Source of the DNA: SCTM01 sp965279655
Lineage (GTDB): Bacteria > Pseudomonadota > Alphaproteobacteria > Rhodospirillales > Rhodospirillaceae
Direction of reading: 5' to 3'
DNA: 64,000 bases
Assembly (NCBI GenBank): GCA_965279655.1
Contig: OZ257255.1
Location: 248,001-312,000 of the forward strand
Shown here: one piece after another, positions 27,560 through 36,540 of the stretch
Layout: every line of letters begins with the position of its first letter
Numbering within the stretch: position 1 is the first letter of the stretch
Translations under genes and position numbers: made by a program
The notes under the pieces: model-generated
What the model was told of the DNA's origin: nothing
Databases searched by the model: none
Seen by the model: only the letters and a program-made list of their open reading frames with translations

Positions 27560-27889
27560 ATGAGCGACGGATTCAACGACCGCGAAAAAGGCTTCGAGCG
27601 AAAGTTCCAGCTCGATCAGGATCAGCAGTTCAGGGCGCTTACCCGCCGCGACCGCCTGTTTGGGCAATGGGTCGCGGGCCAGCTCGGTCATGCCGGCGAT
27701 GCGGCGACGGCCTACGCCAAGGAAGTCGTGGAATCCAACTTCGAGAAGCCCGGCGACGACGACATGTTCGACAAGGTCCGCAAGGACCTCACCGCCAAGG
27801 GCGTATCCGTGCCGGACGCGGAACTGAAGGCCAAGCTGGCCGGCTTCCAGAACGAAGCCGCCGCGCAGATCGTGGCTGAGAAGAAGTAG
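27560..27889 (+). CDS. DUF1476 protein (ATP synthase zeta-type inhibitor)
   Basis: A 109-residue, highly charged helical protein of the DUF1476 family. The Paracoccus member is the zeta subunit that inhibits ATP hydrolysis by F1. The N-terminal inhibitory segment FNDREKGFERKFQLDQDQQF is well conserved, as is FKALTRRDRLFGQWVAGQLG (here FRALTRRD..). The family is essentially confined to alphaproteobacteria, which is one reason for the taxonomic call. The gene has its own promoter and stands alone between the NRDE gene and purB. A type B palindromic repeat follows. Confidence 0.93.
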   Translation: MSDGFNDREKGFERKFQLDQDQQFRALTRRDRLFGQWVAGQLGHAGDAATAYAKEVVESNFEKPGDDDMFDKVRKDLTAKGVSVPDAELKAKLAGFQNEAAAQIVAEKK

Positions 27890-27897
27890 ATCTCAGC

Positions 27898-28013
27898 CGT
27901 CGTCCTGGGCCCAAAGGGCCGAGGACCCAGAGGTCTTTCGTTTTCTGTTTTTGCGAAGGCGAATCCACAAGTCCCTGGATCCTCGCGGCCTCGCGGCCGC
28001 AAGGATGACGACG
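27898..28013. repeat. Palindromic intergenic repeat, type B, copy 2
   Basis: Left part CGTCGTCCTGGGCCC / GGGCCGAGGACCCAG (27898-27930) and right part CCTGGATCCTCGCGGCC / GGCCGCAAGGATGACG (27973-28013) are arranged as a large inverted repeat. It matches the unit after aroG (12863-12953). It lies between convergent DUF1476 and purB. Confidence 0.7.
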
Positions 28014-28032
28014 AGATTGATGGACCGCGTGT

Positions 28033-29325
28033 TTACCCAAACACCCGCTTGAAGATCGTGTCGACGTGTTTGGTGTGGTAGCTCATGTCGAACAGAGCTT
28101 CCAAATCCTTCGGCTTGATCTTCGCCGTCACGTCCGCGTCGGCCTGCATGCGCTCGAGCAGCGTGCCGCCCTCGTTCCACACCTTCATCGCGTTGCGCTG
28201 TGAGATGACGTAGGCGTCCTCGCGGCTGATGCCGGCTTGCGTGAGCGCGAGCAGGATGCGCTGCGAGAATACCAGGCCGCGCATCATGTTGAGATTGCGG
28301 TCGATGGCGTCCGGATAGATCACCAGCTTGTCGACCACGCCGGCGAGCCGCGCGAGCGCGAAGTCCAGGGTGATGGTCGCGTCGGGGCCGATGTAGCGCT
28401 CGACGGAGGAGTGCGAGATATCGCGCTCGTGCCACAGGGCCACGTTCTCCATCGCCGGGATCACATAGCCGCGGATGACGCGCGCCAGTCCGGTCAGGTT
28501 TTCCGTCAGCACCGGGTTGCGCTTGTGGGGCATCGCCGAGGAGCCCTTTTGGCCCGGCGAGAAGTATTCCTCCACTTCGCGGACTTCCGTGCGCTGCAGA
28601 TGGCGGATCTCGGTAGCCAACCGTTCGATCGAGCTGGCGATGACGCCGAGCGTGGCGAAATAGGCGGCGTGACGGTCGCGCGGGATCACCTGGGTCGACA
28701 CAGGCTCGGCCTGCAGACCCATTTTCTCCGCGACATACTCTTCCACGAACGGATCGATATTGGCGAACGTGCCCACCGCGCCGGAGATGGCGCAGGTGGC
28801 GATCTCCTCGCGCGCCGCCAGCAGGCGCTTTTTGTTGCGGTCGAACTCCGCGTAGAAGCTCGCGAACTTCAGGCCGAATGTCACCGGCTCCGCATGGATG
28901 CCGTGGCTGCGGCCCATGGCGACGGTCATCTTGTGTTCGTACGCGCGCTTCTTCAGCGCCGCGAGAACGTCGTCGATATCCTTCAGCAGGATGTCGGTCG
29001 CCTGCACCAGTTGCACGGACAGGCAGGTGTCGAGCACGTCTGAGGACGTCATGCCCTGGTGCACGAAGCGCGCTTCCGGGCCGACGTGTTCCGCGAGATT
29101 GGTGAGGAAGGAGATGACGTCGTGCTTGGTCTCCCGCTCGATGGCGTCGATGCGGTCGATCTCCCACTTGCCGCGCGCCCACACCGCCTTGGCCGCGTCC
29201 GCCGGGATCACGCCGAGCTTGGCCTGCGCGTCGCACGCGTGCGCTTCGATCTCGAACCAGATGCGGAACTTGTTCTCCGCCTCCCAGATCTTGGTCATGG
29301 CGGGCCGGGCGTAGCGGGGGATCAT
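28033..29325 (-). CDS. purB: Adenylosuccinate lyase
   Basis: Catalyses two fumarate-releasing steps: SAICAR to AICAR and adenylosuccinate to AMP. The 430-residue protein belongs to the aspartase/fumarase superfamily. The start IPRYARPAMTKIWEAENKFR is standard; catalytic blocks are SSDVLDTCLSVQL and GRSHGIHAEPVTFGLK (histidine), and the signature loop PGQKGSSAMPHKRNPVLTEN (about 265-285) with the catalytic serine. It is separate from the purC cluster by DUF1476 but on the same strand. Confidence 0.97.
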   Translation of the reverse strand: MIPRYARPAMTKIWEAENKFRIWFEIEAHACDAQAKLGVIPADAAKAVWARGKWEIDRIDAIERETKHDVISFLTNLAEHVGPEARFVHQGMTSSDVLDTCLSVQLVQATDILLKDIDDVLAALKKRAYEHKMTVAMGRSHGIHAEPVTFGLKFASFYAEFDRNKKRLLAAREEIATCAISGAVGTFANIDPFVEEYVAEKMGLQAEPVSTQVIPRDRHAAYFATLGVIASSIERLATEIRHLQRTEVREVEEYFSPGQKGSSAMPHKRNPVLTENLTGLARVIRGYVIPAMENVALWHERDISHSSVERYIGPDATITLDFALARLAGVVDKLVIYPDAIDRNLNMMRGLVFSQRILLALTQAGISREDAYVISQRNAMKVWNEGGTLLERMQADADVTAKIKPKDLEALFDMSYHTKHVDTIFKRVFG

Positions 29326-29473
29326 TCGGTGGGTTCCCGAGAAGCGATTTCGCCGGATGTATAGGCAATTCCGGGGGTTAACTCCACCCCGTTCCGTAGG
29401 CCCCGCAGGGCCACCGCAACGTCCACGGGAAGGGGGGCGTTATGCCGATAATCGTCTTTGAGTGGAGGTCCCT

Positions 29474-29725
29474 ATGACTATTCTCGGTTGGCTGATCCTC
29501 GGGCTGATCAGCGGATTCATCGCCAGCAAGATCGTGGATAACACCGGCCAGGGCGTGGTGCTCGACATCCTGCTCGGCATCGTCGGCGCCTTCGTGGGCG
29601 GATGGCTGTTCAACACCTTCGGCAGCGCCGGCGTCACCGGCTTCAATATCTACAGCATGGTGGTGGCGACCATCGGCGCGATCGTCATCCTGCTGGTCTA
29701 TCACGCCATCGCGCGGCGTGGCTAA
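29474..29725 (+). CDS. GlsB/YeaQ/YmgE-family membrane protein
   Basis: An 83-residue, very hydrophobic protein with three membrane segments (ILGWLILGLISGFIASKIV; VLDILLGIVGAFVGGWLF; IYSMVVATIGAIVILLVYHA). The Gly-rich spacing GGWLFNTFG is typical of the transglycosylase-associated family, which is commonly stress-induced in bacteria. The ATG at 29474 follows GGAGG by 7 nt and was preferred over the in-frame upstream codon. Function is not established. It stands alone, divergent from purB and convergent with the subtilase gene. Confidence 0.88.
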   Translation: MTILGWLILGLISGFIASKIVDNTGQGVVLDILLGIVGAFVGGWLFNTFGSAGVTGFNIYSMVVATIGAIVILLVYHAIARRG

Positions 29726-29845
29726 GCGCGCGATAGGGAAAAGTGGGAACCGGCCCGCCGGCCGGAGGCCGGCTGTTAGATAGAGGCGCACCTTCGCGCG
29801 CAGCCGCCCATCGCGCGCCAAATATTTCGCGCTACATGTTGCAGC

Positions 29846-31945
29846 TCACATGTCGCATTTGGGCGTCATGTTCGTGATGATCTGCGGCGTCAGGTTATCG
29901 ACGATGTGCTGAGCGAAGCCTGAGAATCCGCCGGTCAGGGTCAGGTTGAGGTGATCCTGATCCGGCCGCGGGGTGTAACCCAGGAATTGCATAATCCCGC
30001 CGATCGGGATCAACGCGGTTCCCAGCGGCGGGATCTGGCTCGACGTGGTGAACGTGCCTAAGTCCTGCCCGTTGTGCGCGTCGCGCACGATGAAGCGCGG
30101 CGCCGCCGCCACCGGCCCGGTGTTCTGCACCAGGGCATAGCTCGGATAGTTGGAAGGCACAGACGACGTGTGCACGTTGATCAGCGTGCGCGTGTCCGAT
30201 GACAGCCCGGCGGCGCATCCCGAAATATTGCTGATCGATTGTCCGATGGAATTCCAGATCGCATGCTGCACATGCCCCGTGTTGGGGGAGTCGACGTAGA
30301 ATGTGTAGCCGCTGCTCGCGGCGGGATTGATCGCCGGCACCGCCTCCGCTTCGATGATGCCGACGTAGAACTGCGGCGAACTGCCGGCGGCGAAGTTCTT
30401 GCTCCAAACCCCCAAGCGTGTGCCGTTCGTGTCGAGGATGGTGACGGTCACCAGGCCGCCGCCGGTGCCGGCGTTGTGGAAGCGCAGATACGAAAGGGCG
30501 ATGCGGTCGCGGGACGTGTGGACGCCGGTCACCGCGACTCCCGCCGGCGCGCTGCTGGTGGTGCCGAGCAGGATGTCCAGCGCCGCACTCACATCCACGC
30601 GCGGTGTCGTCCACGTCCAGCCGGTGGCGCGCGTCGGCACCCCGCCGGCCTTCAATGCGGACTCAATCGTCGCCGCACTGGCGTCCGGCTGGGCCGATTT
30701 CAACAGCGCGATAGCGCCGCTCACCTGCGCGGTGGACATGGATGAGCCGCTCTTGGCGCCATAGCCGCCGGGAACGGCGGAGTTGACCATGATGCCGGGC
30801 GCCAGCAGGTCCACCGTCGGCCCGTGATTGGTCGAGCCGTCCGGCTCCGCGGCGCCGACGGAACTCACCGCAATTGCCGTGGAAATACACGCCGGCGGAT
30901 CGACGATGCCGCGTTGGCCTTCGTTACCGGCCGCCATGGTCGTGAGCACGCCGAGATTGCGCAGGCTATCCACCGCCGACTTCATCGGGTTGGTGTCGCA
31001 GGTGGCGCTCACGGGATCGCCGCCGAGACTCATGTTCACGGCGGCGATACGCATCGAGCCCGCGAGCCCGATCACATAGTTGAGCGCGCTCAACTGCGCG
31101 GAGTCATAGGAGATGAGGCAACTCTGGGAGAACCCGCAGACGTCCGGATCCGTGCTCAGGGTGTAAATCTGGATCGGCAGCAGCATGGCGTTGTAGGCGA
31201 CGCCCCGCAGCACGCCCGAGATCCCGCCCGCGATCCCGGCGACATGGGTGCCGTGGGCGCAGGCGCCGGCGTTCCCCGGGCACGCCGCAGCGGCATGCGC
31301 ACCGGTGGCCTGTGTCGTGCCGCCGGGGCAGAGCGACTGGTCGCCGCCCATGAAGCGCGGCGAGAAGCAGGCTTGGGTGTTGATGCGCCCGGCGAACATC
31401 GCGTGGGTATCGTCGATGCCGTCATCGAGGATGACGATGGTCTGCCCCATGCCGGTGTAACCGCGTTGCCAGGCGACATCGGCTTTCATGAAACGCGTCG
31501 TCTCATTGGTGCCGACGGGGTCGTTCACAGCCTGCTTGGGCTCCGCCAGGTCCAGCAGCGGGGCACCCAGCGACCGCAATTCCGGCGTAAGCTCGCGCGC
31601 GCGGCGCGGCTTGTTGATGTGAACCGAGGCGACGTCCGCCACGCCGATCAAATAGTCGAACTGCGCCGCATCCACGGTGACGACCACCTGCGGCAGGTTC
31701 TCGAAGGACTGTTCGACGATGATGCCCTGGGCGCCGAGTTGCGCGATCAGGCCGCTGACCGTTTGCGCGATCTGCGTGGCGCCTGGCGCGGCCGTATTGA
31801 ACGCGACAATGACGCTGGCGCGCCCGCGCGCGGCGATGTGGGCGCGGGCCTCCGCGACGGCGGGGTCGGATGCATCGACGGCGGCTTGCGCGGCGCTGAC
31901 CCACCCCAGGAGGAGGGCGGCCGCAATCAATCGAACGAGATTCAC
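29846..31945 (-). CDS. Secreted subtilase (S8 family serine peptidase)
   Basis: Exported serine protease of 699 residues. The GTG at 31945 follows GGAGGG and directly opens the signal peptide (LVRLIAAALLLGWVSAAQA); a GTG 21 nt upstream is the alternative. An inhibitor-like propeptide (about 40-115, SVIVAFNTAAPG to VASVHIN) precedes the catalytic domain. The triad is Asp174 (VILDDGIDDTH), His231 (HGTHVAGIAGG) and Ser402 (GSSMSTAQVSGA), with the oxyanion asparagine in AAGNEG. Eight or more cysteines in the catalytic domain suggest disulfides. The last about 230 residues are a beta-rich domain that I do not recognise. Downstream on the chromosome are a TonB receptor and an M24 peptidase on the same strand, suggesting protein or peptide degradation and uptake. 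Confidence 0.92.
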   Translation of the reverse strand: MNLVRLIAAALLLGWVSAAQAAVDASDPAVAEARAHIAARGRASVIVAFNTAAPGATQIAQTVSGLIAQLGAQGIIVEQSFENLPQVVVTVDAAQFDYLIGVADVASVHINKPRRARELTPELRSLGAPLLDLAEPKQAVNDPVGTNETTRFMKADVAWQRGYTGMGQTIVILDDGIDDTHAMFAGRINTQACFSPRFMGGDQSLCPGGTTQATGAHAAAACPGNAGACAHGTHVAGIAGGISGVLRGVAYNAMLLPIQIYTLSTDPDVCGFSQSCLISYDSAQLSALNYVIGLAGSMRIAAVNMSLGGDPVSATCDTNPMKSAVDSLRNLGVLTTMAAGNEGQRGIVDPPACISTAIAVSSVGAAEPDGSTNHGPTVDLLAPGIMVNSAVPGGYGAKSGSSMSTAQVSGAIALLKSAQPDASAATIESALKAGGVPTRATGWTWTTPRVDVSAALDILLGTTSSAPAGVAVTGVHTSRDRIALSYLRFHNAGTGGGLVTVTILDTNGTRLGVWSKNFAAGSSPQFYVGIIEAEAVPAINPAASSGYTFYVDSPNTGHVQHAIWNSIGQSISNISGCAAGLSSDTRTLINVHTSSVPSNYPSYALVQNTGPVAAAPRFIVRDAHNGQDLGTFTTSSQIPPLGTALIPIGGIMQFLGYTPRPDQDHLNLTLTGGFSGFAQHIVDNLTPQIITNMTPKCDM

Positions 31946-32025
31946 CTGTGCCCTCCGTTTGCCCACCGCCGGGACTAAACGGCCCCAGCGTCAAAACGGT
32001 TCGCCGCGGCAGAGCCATGAATCAG

Positions 32026-32062
32026 AACCCCCGCCCTGGCGGTCTGCCGGGGCGGGGGTTTA
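32026..32062 (-). terminator. Terminator after the TonB receptor gene
   Basis: AACCCCCGCCC (32026-32036) pairs with GGGCGGGGGTT (32050-32060), a very stable stem with A/T edges on both sides, 24 nt beyond the receptor stop codon. It separates the receptor from the subtilase gene. Confidence 0.65.
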
Positions 32063-32085
32063 AGTGTTTTAGATCAACGTATTGG

Positions 32086-34617
32086 CTAGAAACCGAAGTT
32101 CATGCGCAAACCGATCTGGCGCTTGTCGGGCAACAGCGCGGTGACGTGGCTGATGACCGTGTTGCGCGGCGCCAGGAACGACACGTTCCAGTTCGGCAGA
32201 TACACGCCGTTGGCCTTGAATTTATCGTCGTCGAACACGTTGTTGACGTAGGCCGTCACGCTCCATCGGTCCGACCGAACGCCCGCGCGCAGATCAGCCA
32301 TGAAGTAGGCTTCGATCTCCAGCGTGTTCTCGAAGGTGGTGTAGCGCTCGGTCTGGTAGCGCGTGTCCACGTCCACGAACCAGGTCATCGTATCCGAGAT
32401 CTGCCCGCGCACTTCGCCGCCGAGCTGGAAGTTGTGCTTGGGCGCGCCTTCCAGCATGCGGCCGCTGTAATCGACAAGGCAGCGGTTGGTGGCGTTATTG
32501 GGGAAACGCACCACCGTGCAATTGCCCGCGCGGGAAATTGCACTCGCCGAGGTGCTGACGTCCGTGAAGTTGGCGTACTTGGCGTCGTTGTAGGTATAGC
32601 CGAAGTTGACCGAGACGTTTTCCGACAGCGCTGCGTTGGCGTCGATTTCCAGGCCGTAGACGCGCGCCGAGGCCGCGTTGACGATCTTGGTGGACGGCAG
32701 GCCCGTCGTCGGGCTCGGTGTCTGGACGGACACCTGCTTGGCAGTGAAGTCCTGGTAATAACCGGCGACGTTGAACTGAAGGCGGTTATCGAACCACGCG
32801 GTCTTCGCGCCGAGTTCGTAGACCCACATTTCTTCAGGCAGGTAGGAATTGTCCGCGACCGCTGCAAAGGCGCCGCCGATGGTGCTGAAGCCGCCCGGCT
32901 TCTGGCCCTTCGCCGCTGAAGCATAAACCAGCGCGTCTTGGTTCAGCTTGTAATCGACGGTCACGCGCGGGGTCCAGAATTTAGACGCAGCCTTCACCTT
33001 CACGAAGGTGTTGATGGTGTTCGGGCCCGAAACGGCGGGGCCGAAAGCGCCGGAGCAGGTGACCACGCCGTTGGTCAGGACACGGGCGCCGGGTGCGCCC
33101 ACGCCGCCGCAGCCTAGGATGCCCGACGCCGGCAGGCCGAGCGCATTGCCGTTGCTGGTCTCGAGTTCCTTTGTGTACCGCGCTTCGCCCGAGATCCCGA
33201 GACGATCGGTGATCTTGAACTCAAGCGATCCGAACGCGGAGTAGTGGTGCGTGTCGCGCTTCACGTCGCTGCTGAGGCCGGCCGCAGGGCCCGCTGCCAG
33301 GATGGCACCGCAGTTGTTGGCCTGGCCACCGCTGGCGCCGGCGCACACGAAGTTGCGGCCGATCTGGTAAACCGTTTCATTCCAGAACAGTCCGCCGATC
33401 ACCCACTGGAGGCGGCCCTCTTCGTTGGACTGCAACCGCAGTTCCTCCGTCAGGAGCTTGGTGCGCGTGTCGATGTTGGTTTCCTGGATGCCGTTCACTG
33501 TCGGGTCGGTGGTGATGTCACCCACGCCGAACTGATCCGAGAACAGCGAGGACTTCACGTTGCCGTAATGCGTGATGGAGGTCAGCAGCGCCGGTCCGAA
33601 ATCGGCTTCGGCGCGCAAGGTCGTGCGGAAGATCTGGCGATCCGAACCCGGATAGTCGCGCATCGTGCGCGGGTTGCGGCTCACCGCGGGGCCTGGATAA
33701 TCGCTGGCGCTACCCATTTTCCCGACGACCTGCGGGAACGTGACGTTCAGCCCCGACAACACGGGGTTGCCGCCCAAGGACGGAGCGGTGATCGCGTTCG
33801 TCGGCTGGGCGACGTCGACGGTGCGGGTTATGTAGATGCGGGCTTCGTTGTCGAAGTGATCCTCCGAGTATTCCAGTCGGCCGGTGAACTTGAACACGTC
33901 GTTCGGCGTAAAGACGGCGTTGCCCGCAAGGCCGCCGCCTTTCGAGCCACCGAGATGATTGCCGTTCACCGCGTTCTTGTAGAAACCGTCGAAGCGGTAG
34001 AGCGCGCCGTTGATGCCCATCGCGAGCTTGCCTGGGACGATCGGTCCGCTGATTCCGGCTTTGGCTTCCATCTTGCCGTGGGTGGCGCCCTCGAGCTGGA
34101 CGGTGCCCTCCACGGTATCGCCGGGCTTCTTGGTGATGTAGTTGATCGCGCCGACGAAGGCCGAGCGGCCGTACAGGGCCGAGTGCGGGCCCTTCACGAC
34201 TTCGATGCGCTCCACGTCGAACAGGCGCGGGTTGATGATGAACGTGCCGCCCGCCTGACCGATGGCCAGCGAGGAGATGTCCACGTCGTCCTGCAGCACG
34301 GCCACGTTTTGGCGTCCGCGGGTCGGCGACAGGCCGCGCAGGGTGATGCGCGTGTCCGTCTTGGAGAAACCTTCGTCGAGGATCAGGCCGTTGGTGTATT
34401 TCGCGACGTCGGCGAGGTCGGCGATGCCCTTGCGCTCGATCGAGGCGGCGGTGAACGCTGTCACGACGATCGGAACCTCCTGGAGGTTTTCGGCGCGTTT
34501 GCGCGTGGTGACGATGATCTCTTCGATTTGGGCCTGTGCTTCTTGGACGAAGCCTACAGTGGCAGTCCCGGCCATTAAGATGGATGCCAGTGCGCTCACG
34601 CGCGAATGACGAGACAT
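32086..34617 (-). CDS. TonB-dependent outer-membrane receptor
   Basis: Outer-membrane active transporter of 843 residues. The signal peptide is ASILMAGTATVGFVQEAQA. The TonB box region reads IEEIIVTTRKRAENLQEVPI and is followed by the plug (about 45-165: VTAFTAASIERKGIADLADV, ITLRGLSP, VERIEVVKGPHSALYGRSAF, GAINYITKKPG). The remainder is the 22-strand barrel, ending KRQIGLRMNFGF with the terminal aromatic residue. The plug style is that of the family common in sphingomonads and other alphaproteobacteria, whose substrates include peptides, plant and sugar compounds as well as siderophores. ATG at 34617 follows GGGGAGA; a TTG two codons upstream is less likely. Flanking peptidases suggest peptide substrates. 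No Fur-like box was recognised. Confidence 0.93.
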   Translation of the reverse strand: MSRHSRVSALASILMAGTATVGFVQEAQAQIEEIIVTTRKRAENLQEVPIVVTAFTAASIERKGIADLADVAKYTNGLILDEGFSKTDTRITLRGLSPTRGRQNVAVLQDDVDISSLAIGQAGGTFIINPRLFDVERIEVVKGPHSALYGRSAFVGAINYITKKPGDTVEGTVQLEGATHGKMEAKAGISGPIVPGKLAMGINGALYRFDGFYKNAVNGNHLGGSKGGGLAGNAVFTPNDVFKFTGRLEYSEDHFDNEARIYITRTVDVAQPTNAITAPSLGGNPVLSGLNVTFPQVVGKMGSASDYPGPAVSRNPRTMRDYPGSDRQIFRTTLRAEADFGPALLTSITHYGNVKSSLFSDQFGVGDITTDPTVNGIQETNIDTRTKLLTEELRLQSNEEGRLQWVIGGLFWNETVYQIGRNFVCAGASGGQANNCGAILAAGPAAGLSSDVKRDTHHYSAFGSLEFKITDRLGISGEARYTKELETSNGNALGLPASGILGCGGVGAPGARVLTNGVVTCSGAFGPAVSGPNTINTFVKVKAASKFWTPRVTVDYKLNQDALVYASAAKGQKPGGFSTIGGAFAAVADNSYLPEEMWVYELGAKTAWFDNRLQFNVAGYYQDFTAKQVSVQTPSPTTGLPSTKIVNAASARVYGLEIDANAALSENVSVNFGYTYNDAKYANFTDVSTSASAISRAGNCTVVRFPNNATNRCLVDYSGRMLEGAPKHNFQLGGEVRGQISDTMTWFVDVDTRYQTERYTTFENTLEIEAYFMADLRAGVRSDRWSVTAYVNNVFDDDKFKANGVYLPNWNVSFLAPRNTVISHVTALLPDKRQIGLRMNFGF

Positions 34618-34763
34618 GTGCAATCTCCCCCTGAATAAGTCCCCCGACCGGATCAGGTTAAATCAGGCGCACAATTCTCCCAAACGAATTAATCCTGTTG
34701 TCATGAAGTGCTGACTTTTGGGGAAAGCCCACGAGAAACATCTAACGAATTGCCGAACCACAG

Positions 34764-34799
34764 AAAAAACGCCCCCGGCGAACCGGATTTTTTAATCCG
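34764..34799 (-). terminator. Possible terminator after the M24 gene
   Basis: On the minus strand: CGGATTAAAAAATCCG, then CCGGTTCGCCGG, GGGCG and TTTTTT. Two small stems end in a T run, 67 nt after the M24 stop codon and upstream of the TonB receptor gene. The rest of the 248-bp gap 34618-34865 shows no gene. Confidence 0.5.
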
Positions 34800-34865
34800 C
34801 ACGCATGACTCCAACCGCACTCGAAACAAGTGACGGGGCGGCGACAAAGCTCCGTGCGACCCTCG

Positions 34866-36269
34866 TCACACCAGAATTTGCGGATGCGAGGTGTCGTTCA
34901 GCAGTTCATGCCCGTCGGCGGTGATCAGCGTCAGGTCTTCCAGGTGCGCCGACCCGCCAACGCCGCTTTCGAGCATCGGGAAGTCCACGCTGATGATCAT
35001 GTCTTTTTCGAGCGTGAGGCCGGCGATGTTGTGCGCATCCGTATGGAGAATGCCGACACTGTGCGGCGTGATCCGCACGGCCGTATCGAAGCCGCCCTTG
35101 GTCAACGCTTCCTGACCCAGCGCCTGAAGCTGCGTGAACTTCAGGCCCGGCCGCATTTTCTCCCGCACCGCCGCCCAGGCAAGTTCCATTCCCTTCGTAT
35201 GCCGCGCCATGGTCTTCGACGGTTCGGCGACGAACACCGTGCGGCCGTAGTCGCCGTGATAGCCTTGGAACGTACTGACCGCATCGATCATGAACGATTG
35301 CCCGTTGCGGAACTCGCCCTTGACCACATCGCTGTGCACCCGGTCGACGATCATCCACACCCCGCGGCTGCCGCGCCGGGCGCATTCCGCATAGAACGTC
35401 GAACGCAAGTCGCGGTGGGTCGCGCCCGCGCGCACGGCCTGGCACGCGATGAGCGCCGCCTCGGCATTGGCGCGCGCGGCATAGCGCATCAGCGCGATTT
35501 CGGCGGGGGACTTCACCAGCCGGATCAGCCCGGTCGCGTCGTTGGCATCGGTGAGTTGCGCGCGGGGCGCGAGGCCCGCGATCTCCGTCCACTCCTGCGA
35601 ATTTTGCGGCGCATCGGTTCCGATCCGCCCCCGATCCAGCTCGAGGTCTTTCATCGCCTTTCCAAGCGCCTGCAGCGCGCTGGTCGCAATCGGCCGAGCC
35701 TTGGCCTGCGCACGGGTGTGCCGTTCGCGGTCTTTTTCGAGCTGGTCCAACGGCTCTTGCTTGTGGTCGCGCAACACGCCGATGTCGCCCGCCTTGAGGC
35801 TGTGCCCCGTGGCGAGGACCGCGCTGTTGTTGGAAAGGTCTTTTTCGTCCGCCGGCGGCGGGTCCGTGTACTGGTAGACGACGACGTTGCGTTCGTCTTG
35901 AACGTCGGCCATCTGGAAGTAATACGGGAACGACGCCATCACCATCGCGACCGGCTGCGCGCGATTCTTGCTGATGGCCGCGAAGACGCTTGTGTGACCG
36001 CCGATGGACGGGGTGAACGTGCCGCCGTCGAAGCCGGTGACGTGGTACCGGTTGATGGGATGGATGAGGACCAGGCCTTCCAAGCCTAGCCGCTCCAATA
36101 CCTCCGTCGCGCGGTCTCGGTTGACCAGCGGCCCAAGATGGTAGGGCGCTTGCGCCGACACCGTCAGAAGCGATCTTGCCTCCGCAGCGGCGCGTGCGCC
36201 CGAGGTGCCCGCAAGACCGATGCCGCCGGCGGCAAGGGTGGAGAGAAGGCTTCGGCGGTCCAGGCTCAT
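34866..36269 (-). CDS. M24 family metallopeptidase-like protein, Tat-exported
   Basis: Proline-dipeptidase/creatinase-fold protein of 467 residues. The N-terminus is a Tat signal (DRRSLLSTLAAGGIGLAGTS, cleavage after ARA). A creatinase N-terminal domain (about 55-250) precedes the pita-bread domain. Metal ligands: DAVSTFQGYHGDYGR gives the two aspartates with the usual 11-residue spacing; HSVGILHTD gives the histidine; the fourth ligand, normally Glu in a SIE motif, is Asp (ISVDFPML); the last is Glu in LEDLTLIT. Asp for Glu may alter the metal site, so activity is not assured. The ATG at 36269 was chosen because it opens the Tat signal and follows GGGAG. Neighbouring TonB receptor and subtilase suggest periplasmic processing of imported peptides. 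Confidence 0.88.
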   Translation of the reverse strand: MSLDRRSLLSTLAAGGIGLAGTSGARAAAEARSLLTVSAQAPYHLGPLVNRDRATEVLERLGLEGLVLIHPINRYHVTGFDGGTFTPSIGGHTSVFAAISKNRAQPVAMVMASFPYYFQMADVQDERNVVVYQYTDPPPADEKDLSNNSAVLATGHSLKAGDIGVLRDHKQEPLDQLEKDRERHTRAQAKARPIATSALQALGKAMKDLELDRGRIGTDAPQNSQEWTEIAGLAPRAQLTDANDATGLIRLVKSPAEIALMRYAARANAEAALIACQAVRAGATHRDLRSTFYAECARRGSRGVWMIVDRVHSDVVKGEFRNGQSFMIDAVSTFQGYHGDYGRTVFVAEPSKTMARHTKGMELAWAAVREKMRPGLKFTQLQALGQEALTKGGFDTAVRITPHSVGILHTDAHNIAGLTLEKDMIISVDFPMLESGVGGSAHLEDLTLITADGHELLNDTSHPQILV

Positions 36270-36540
36270 CGCGATCACTCCCACATGAGGTTCATCGGCG
36301 GTCCCGCGCGCGCGGGTCGCGTCTCAACAGTGAGGATATTGCAATCAGCCGCGCACCAGGTCGTGCGCGGTCGCGCATCGAATCAATCGGTATGCCAAGC
36401 TGTTCTTGAGCATAGGCGGCGAGGGGGCGGAGTCAATCCGCCCCCGGACACCGCAAAAATCGGGCATCATAAAAGCTTGGGCCCGATAACGAGAGCGTTG
36501 GCTCGGATTGGCGAGACCGTGCCGCGGACGGCGAACGGCT

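Noticed and set aside
34618..34865. Riboswitch or Fur box upstream of the TonB receptor
   Set aside because: No conserved cobalamin-type element or recognisable 19-bp Fur dyad could be read in this gap.
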